Shown piece by piece: positions 29,640 to 34,252 of a stretch of 34,252 nucleotides of DNA. Position 1 is the stretch's first letter. Each line of letters opens with the position of its first letter. The stretch lies in NCBI GenBank assembly GCA_964058805.1, contig CAXKVV010000179.1, forward strand, positions 1 through 34,252, given 5' to 3'. The stretch is from Schoenoplectus triqueter (Eukaryota; Streptophyta; Magnoliopsida; Poales; Cyperaceae). The translations under genes were made by a program, and so were the position numbers. Under the pieces are notes generated by a model. It was not told the DNA's origin. It searched no databases and saw nothing but the letters and a program-made list of their open reading frames with translations.

Positions 29640-29693
29640 TTCTATGCGCTAAAAATGACTAATGATTTTCGAGTATTTTTGTTTTTGCAGGAA

Positions 29694-32600
29694 ATGGCAT
29701 ACTTCGGAAACTTCAACCTTGCTCCCTACACCGTCATGCCTGCACAGAGCCCAGAGGGCAAGCTCTTTATGTTCTTCGGGACTATCCCGCAAGAACTCAC
29801 CATCTACGGCCCAGCTCCAGTGGCCACGATCACTCCCGCAACCGTCCAGATCTCCATCCCGGACGAGGAGGAGGACTCGATCACCCTAACTCCCAAGGGG
29901 ATCTCAAACAATGTCATGGCCTCTCCTATTACCTCCCCAAAGAGGAGAAGGCGACCGTCTAAAAAGACAGCCCCAAAGGCAGCAGCCCAAACTGCCCGCG
30001 ACTCTCAAGCATCCAGGAAGAGGACCCTGGATGGATACCAAAATCAGCTGGTGGCTAGGCCAGCTATCCCAGTCTCTAACAAATTCACAGCCCTCCGCAT
30101 AGTGGCCAAGAACTCAGCCACAGGCCAGCTCCGCCAGGCATGGGAGGTGCCTAAGCCCACACCTCGCCCAACTCAAAGGCCTCAGCGCCGCCAGGACAAG
30201 TCTCAAACCCCTGCAGAAGCCATCTACAAGGCTCACAGGGCCCTCAAACAGAGGAAGAGCGTCAAGAACGCTAGGTCGAGACGATACGTCTCCCGCCCCG
30301 ATCACTCTCAAAGCATGGCTCAGCCGCAAGCCATTGCCTCCATTCCGAACACAAGGAGGTCTATACCAAAGGCAACACCTAGCACCCAGCAGGTGTGGGT
30401 CCCAAAGGGTTCCCAGCCAATAAAACCCCAGTCTCAAGCCCAGCCCAGCAAGGCCGGCAAATCCAACGCTCCGCCCGAGAGCGTATTCAGCCGCCTAGGT
30501 CAAAAGAGTGTATTCAGCCGATTAGGCTCGAGAATACCACTCAACAGTCTGAAAATAACCGCACCTGGCCAAACAAAGAAGAAGAGAAGAACCGCTCGTT
30601 ATGAAGAACACTTCTCGGTCAACACCATCAGTATAAGCTACGATACTGATCCAGATACTGATGCTGAGGTGAATATGACCCAGGATGATCAGTCCCCGCC
30701 TAATCAAGCTCACGTCACCAATACCAATAAAAATAATGGTAGAAAAGGGAGACCTCCCAAGAGAGTCAACCCCGAGGGCAATAGCAGGGAAGGGGAAGAC
30801 CACAACGAAAACCCTGATTTCTTCGACAATGAAGATGACGTCGAAACACGTCCCGAAGTGCCCATCGATGAGATAGAAATATTAAAAGGGCACATCGAGG
30901 CACGGGACGAAGAGCTGATTAGGCAACGGGAGCTAATCGCTACCATGCTGAAACAAAACGAAGAACTGATTAAGGCGGTCAAGTCATTGCAAGAATCACA
31001 AGACGCCAATTTCAAAGCTGGTAGCTCCCGTCAAGAAGGGGTCCACAGTACCAAAAGCAATCATAAGGGAAAACAACCCGTCGATTCTAAACCCCATCCA
31101 CACAGAACAATAGAAGTGGAGGCTGAACCAACGGGAATATCCCGGAAAGAGATTCAAGCCATGATTGCCCAGCAAATGCAAATAGCTGGAGGTGGATACG
31201 CTATCCCTCCCGTTAAAAACTGTGGACATCCATACCCTGCCATATACGACTTAGAAGAATATCCTAAAGGGTATGTGATCCCCCGCTTCAGGACCTTCTC
31301 CGGGGAAGGCAATAAAGACCTAAACCCCGAGCAACACTTGGCCCACTTTGTAGCCTCGTGCGGCAACACGGGCGGCAATGATGCACTGTTGTTGAGACAA
31401 TTCCCTCAAAGCCTAGTGGGAACCGCCTTTCAATGGTACTATTCATTAGAAAACAACAGCATCAGGACCTGGGACGAGATGGCGGACTCGTTCAGGGCAC
31501 GGTTTGTAATGGTGTCTGATAAAATAAACATAGCCGATCTGGCGAGCACTAAGCCCAAGAAAGGGGAGTCAATGACAGATTTTATCAATAGATGGCGGAA
31601 CCTCAGCATTAAATGCGACCGCACATTAACCGAAGATGAGGCCGTCAACCTAATCATGAAAAACATTGACGGGTGGATGGGCATGCTTCTTGGTGTGACA
31701 AAGATCAACACATTCAAAGACTTGCTCAGATCGGTATCCAATATGGAAAGAATGTCACCGCACACCGTGCCGAACTTCATGAACAATAGGCCGCAACGAG
31801 GAGCCCGAGCCGAGACTAAAGTGGCATTTACCTCGTTAAAAGATAAGATGGTCGCTAACGCAGATACTCAGAGCGGCAGCAGTGGCACAAATGGCGACAA
31901 TTACAATAAAGGACCCAGGCCTAACCCAGGAGGGAGTTCACGGAGTTTTGAGTCCCTCAAACAAAAGAAATCTAAACCGTACTCCTTTAGGAGAGATAAA
32001 GTGGCCCAAATCTTCAGAGGGGCACTGAAGAACGGTCTAACCCTGCCGGCCAGTAAACGCCCGGAAGATGCCGATAAATCGGACGAACCCAACTTTTGCC
32101 CATACCACAGAGTACTAGGGCACTCAATTGAAGATTGCTGGGTCTTCAAAGATTGGGTCGAGAAGGCGTACAAAAATGGTGAAATTACCTTACCTAAAGG
32201 GTTCTTGCAAAGCCCATCAGCCCATGAACAGGCCAATATGATCTCTCACGAGGAAGAGAAGATCCCGGACCAGTTAAGCGAAAATCAAGAAGAGCAATGG
32301 ACTACGCACTTATCGAAGAAATCGATTAAAATGCTTAAAGCTCTTAAGAAAGAACCCGGCATGAGATGGAAAGACGACATCACGCCAGTAGTCCCACCAA
32401 AACCCAGAGTATATTATAAGATGGACCAGAGCCAAGACCAGGTTCTTAAGAAGAGAAAGAAGCATAGAAGCAACAAGTCCAGAAAGAATAAAATTGAAGA
32501 ATGCGAGCAGGGCAGTCCCGAGGCGATTACCCTTCAACACTTCATCTCCAAAGAAGATTGGGAGAGGCTAACCCTAGGTCAAAAGAAAGAAGATGTAAAT

Positions 32601-33308
32601 GAAGAAATAAATAAAGAAGAAAGCGAAGAGATCTGGGGTGCTTCGTGCAACATGGTATATTCTTCTCACGATGAAGATATGCCAACATTAGAGGAGATGT
32701 TCTTCCTAAATGACGAAGGGGAAGCAAGCACCTCTGGAACCAAAAATGAAGAATGTAAAGCTGTGCTCCGGTCCGGGACATACATACCTGAGAGGCAAGC
32801 TCCCAAGGATTCCGATAAGGGGAAGGACAAAGCCCAGAATAAAGGCAAAGAGGCCGAGAGCCTAAGCAAGAACCCAGAAAAGACCCGGTCGACGGGCGAA
32901 GAATATAATGTGTTGGCACATCTGCGTAAGATTCCAGCATTATTAAGCATATTTGACGCATTGATGATGTCACAAGACCTAAGGGAGGTGCTAATCCAGG
33001 CCTTGCAAGATCCCGAGAAGTACAAGTCATACTTTGTCGAGCAAAATATGCAGGAAGCCCTATTCACCGCCAAACGGGCCGCTTGCATAAATTTCACAGA
33101 CGACGACCTCCTAATAGGCACCGTCGACCATAATCGCCCGTTGTACATTACCGAAAATTGCGGAGGGCAAAAGATTGGCCGCATCTTGGTCGACGCAGGG
33201 TCCTCGATCAATATTATGCCGCTCAAAACTCTGAAGACCATCACCTTAGATGTGAAAAATCTATCTGATGAAAAGGTGATCATTCATGGCTTCAATCAAA
33301 ACTCCTAA
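29694..33308 (+). CDS. gag: Element B gag and protease start, ended by premature stop
   Basis: From ATG 29694 (MAYFGNFNLAPY) there are 1204 codons. This start is preferred because a T-rich splice-acceptor-like GTTTTTGCAG ends 4 bp before it; ATG 29655 is in frame and also possible. The N-terminal ~440 residues are basic and Pro/Ser-rich: KRRRRPSKK (83-91), a doubled SVFSRLG (263-278), KKKRR (295-299), an AT-hook-like GRKGRPPKR (349-357) and a coiled coil (about 391-436). Then come the gag capsid (FRTFSGEGN to LLRSVSNMERM), zinc knuckle CPYHRVLGHSIEDC, and protease LVDAGSSINIM (Asp codon 33192). The frame is cut by TAA at 33306-33308, where element A has a sense codon. Gag forms the virus-like particle; protease would process it. 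Confidence 0.9.
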   Translation: MAYFGNFNLAPYTVMPAQSPEGKLFMFFGTIPQELTIYGPAPVATITPATVQISIPDEEEDSITLTPKGISNNVMASPITSPKRRRRPSKKTAPKAAAQTARDSQASRKRTLDGYQNQLVARPAIPVSNKFTALRIVAKNSATGQLRQAWEVPKPTPRPTQRPQRRQDKSQTPAEAIYKAHRALKQRKSVKNARSRRYVSRPDHSQSMAQPQAIASIPNTRRSIPKATPSTQQVWVPKGSQPIKPQSQAQPSKAGKSNAPPESVFSRLGQKSVFSRLGSRIPLNSLKITAPGQTKKKRRTARYEEHFSVNTISISYDTDPDTDAEVNMTQDDQSPPNQAHVTNTNKNNGRKGRPPKRVNPEGNSREGEDHNENPDFFDNEDDVETRPEVPIDEIEILKGHIEARDEELIRQRELIATMLKQNEELIKAVKSLQESQDANFKAGSSRQEGVHSTKSNHKGKQPVDSKPHPHRTIEVEAEPTGISRKEIQAMIAQQMQIAGGGYAIPPVKNCGHPYPAIYDLEEYPKGYVIPRFRTFSGEGNKDLNPEQHLAHFVASCGNTGGNDALLLRQFPQSLVGTAFQWYYSLENNSIRTWDEMADSFRARFVMVSDKINIADLASTKPKKGESMTDFINRWRNLSIKCDRTLTEDEAVNLIMKNIDGWMGMLLGVTKINTFKDLLRSVSNMERMSPHTVPNFMNNRPQRGARAETKVAFTSLKDKMVANADTQSGSSGTNGDNYNKGPRPNPGGSSRSFESLKQKKSKPYSFRRDKVAQIFRGALKNGLTLPASKRPEDADKSDEPNFCPYHRVLGHSIEDCWVFKDWVEKAYKNGEITLPKGFLQSPSAHEQANMISHEEEKIPDQLSENQEEQWTTHLSKKSIKMLKALKKEPGMRWKDDITPVVPPKPRVYYKMDQSQDQVLKKRKKHRSNKSRKNKIEECEQGSPEAITLQHFISKEDWERLTLGQKKEDVNEEINKEESEEIWGASCNMVYSSHDEDMPTLEEMFFLNDEGEASTSGTKNEECKAVLRSGTYIPERQAPKDSDKGKDKAQNKGKEAESLSKNPEKTRSTGEEYNVLAHLRKIPALLSIFDALMMSQDLREVLIQALQDPEKYKSYFVEQNMQEALFTAKRAACINFTDDDLLIGTVDHNRPLYITENCGGQKIGRILVDAGSSINIMPLKTLKTITLDVKNLSDEKVIIHGFNQNS

Positions 33309-34252
33309 AAGGCCCTGGGAGCTATAACTCTGAACCTGCAATGCGGAAGCCTAAGAGCGCCTACTAAATTCTATGTCATTGACGCTGAAACCTCTTATCG
33401 GGCGTTGCTGGGTCGCCCGTGGCTTCACAGCAATCAGGTCATACCCTCTACTCTGCACCAGTGCCTGAAATATATTGAGAATGGTAAGCAAAAGAGAATT
33501 GACGGAGATGTCAAGCCATTCGGGGTGCATGAGATTAAGTTCAACGACGCCCAGTATTTTCTGCCTAAATCTACTGTGGCGCCAAGCCGGCCAATAACAA
33601 AAGCAGGTCAGAAACCCTTCAATAAAGGCCCTAAATTTGATACCTCATCCGGAGAAGAAGAAGAGGTCAAATTTAATATTAAACCTCGAGGCGCTCGAGC
33701 CCAAAGACCCGGAAGAAAGTCGGGTGAAGAAGTAACCTTCCGCTTCAAACAGGCGGCTACGTATAAGGCCCAAATAAAACCGAGAGAAATCAATGCAAGT
33801 GATTCTGAAGAGGAGGTCATTTTCAACTTTAAGTCTGCCAACACCCCTCAAATTCAGATCATAGAGGCAACTTCGGGAGAAGACTCCGAAGATTCTAACA
33901 ATTCGGGCGATACCACCTCGGGAGAAGAGTCTGGCCATGATCGTCAACCCTGGGAAGAGGAATCTGACGAAGAGATCATTTATCACATCCTCAAGAAGCC
34001 ATATAAAGGGCCCGAAACAGATAATGAAAGTGAGGAGTCATGTGTGATCAACACGGGACCCGGTAGCGGAAGGGATAACCCGGTTAGGCCAAGGCCTATA
34101 AATGAAGAACGCTCATGGCGGGAAAATTTTGAAGGTCGCGTCTGGAATGCAATTGACGAAATAAGACACCAAGTTGAAAATAATAGGAGGGAGGTGTCTG
34201 AACAATGGGAAGTGATGCAGGATATTAAAGTGCAACACAATGAAATCATGAT
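33309..34252 (+). pseudogene. gag-pol: Element B polyprotein continuing after the stop
   Basis: The same frame remains open from the TAA to the window end. It carries the C-terminal half of the protease (YRALLGRPWLH), the acidic EEEVKFN/EEEVIFN repeats and the start of the coiled-coil segment, all closely matching element A. Only one nonsense change separates it from the upstream part. Confidence 0.85.

Larger units (their letters stand above)
22833..34252 (+). mobile_element. Element B: same-family LTR retrotransposon nested in element A, 3' part outside window
   Basis: Plus-strand order: 5' LTR (22833-29552), primer-binding site (29558-29576), leader, gag and protease, then acidic linker up to the window end. 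Its proteins are nearly the same as those of element A over the shared region, so both are one family. It is inserted in the opposite orientation into the gag of A. It continues past 34252, where RT, RNase H, integrase, possibly a PMD gene and a 3' LTR are expected. Confidence 0.9.

Noticed and set aside
30114..34249. Minus-strand open frames opposite gag of B
   Set aside because: Antisense shadows of the gag frame, repeated at the same places in A.

Overview
The window is plant nuclear repeat DNA. The evidence is a roughly 180-bp AT-rich satellite array, Ty3/gypsy LTR retrotransposons with the dual RNase H layout of the Tat/Ogre lineage, and a spliced gene for a plant mobile domain (PMD) protein. 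No ordinary host gene was found. The species cannot be named from the sequence.

Layout. Positions 1-2531 are satellite monomers with a higher-order repeat. Two very large retrotransposons of one family follow, in opposite orientations. Element A (minus strand) runs from 2532 to 22832 and continues beyond the window. Reading its strand, it has the end of gag, protease, reverse transcriptase, RNase H, a second RNase H and integrase (22832 down to 15077). Next come a 1.7-kb spacer with a 241-bp direct duplication and an antisense PMD gene with five introns (9908-13334, plus strand). The 7.1-kb 3' LTR (9631 down to 2532) abuts the satellite. Element B (plus strand) starts at 22833 with a 6.7-kb 5' LTR (22833-29552). 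A primer-binding site (29558), a leader and a long gag-protease frame follow and run off the window end.

The apparent 7-kb inverted repeat is explained by nesting. Element B inserted into the gag gene of element A: the gag reading of A stops exactly at the first base of B's LTR, next to a 5-bp GGGAG/CTCCC that is present in the uninterrupted gag of B at 31025-31029. The rest of A's gag and its 5' LTR should lie beyond B, to the right of the window. A complete element would be about 29 kb.

State of the genes. Gag-pol of A is decapitated, has one in-frame stop inside the second RNase H, and has Tyr in place of the first catalytic Asp of integrase. Gag-pol of B has one in-frame stop in the protease. 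In contrast, the PMD gene of A is open in all six exons.

Points of most interest: (1) the intact, spliced, antisense PMD gene, with a TATA-like box inside the LTR pointing towards it; (2) covarying RNA hairpin motifs repeated in the LTR leaders, different in the two LTRs (GCCTAAAGGC/GGCCAGTGGCTC type in A, ATTGATCTCA/TTGAGAACT type in B); (3) a 50-bp U5-leader stem that would enclose the primer-binding site; (4) a second gag-like zinc-knuckle module placed between protease and reverse transcriptase; (5) LTRs conserved at both ends but unrelated over about 2.5 kb in the middle.
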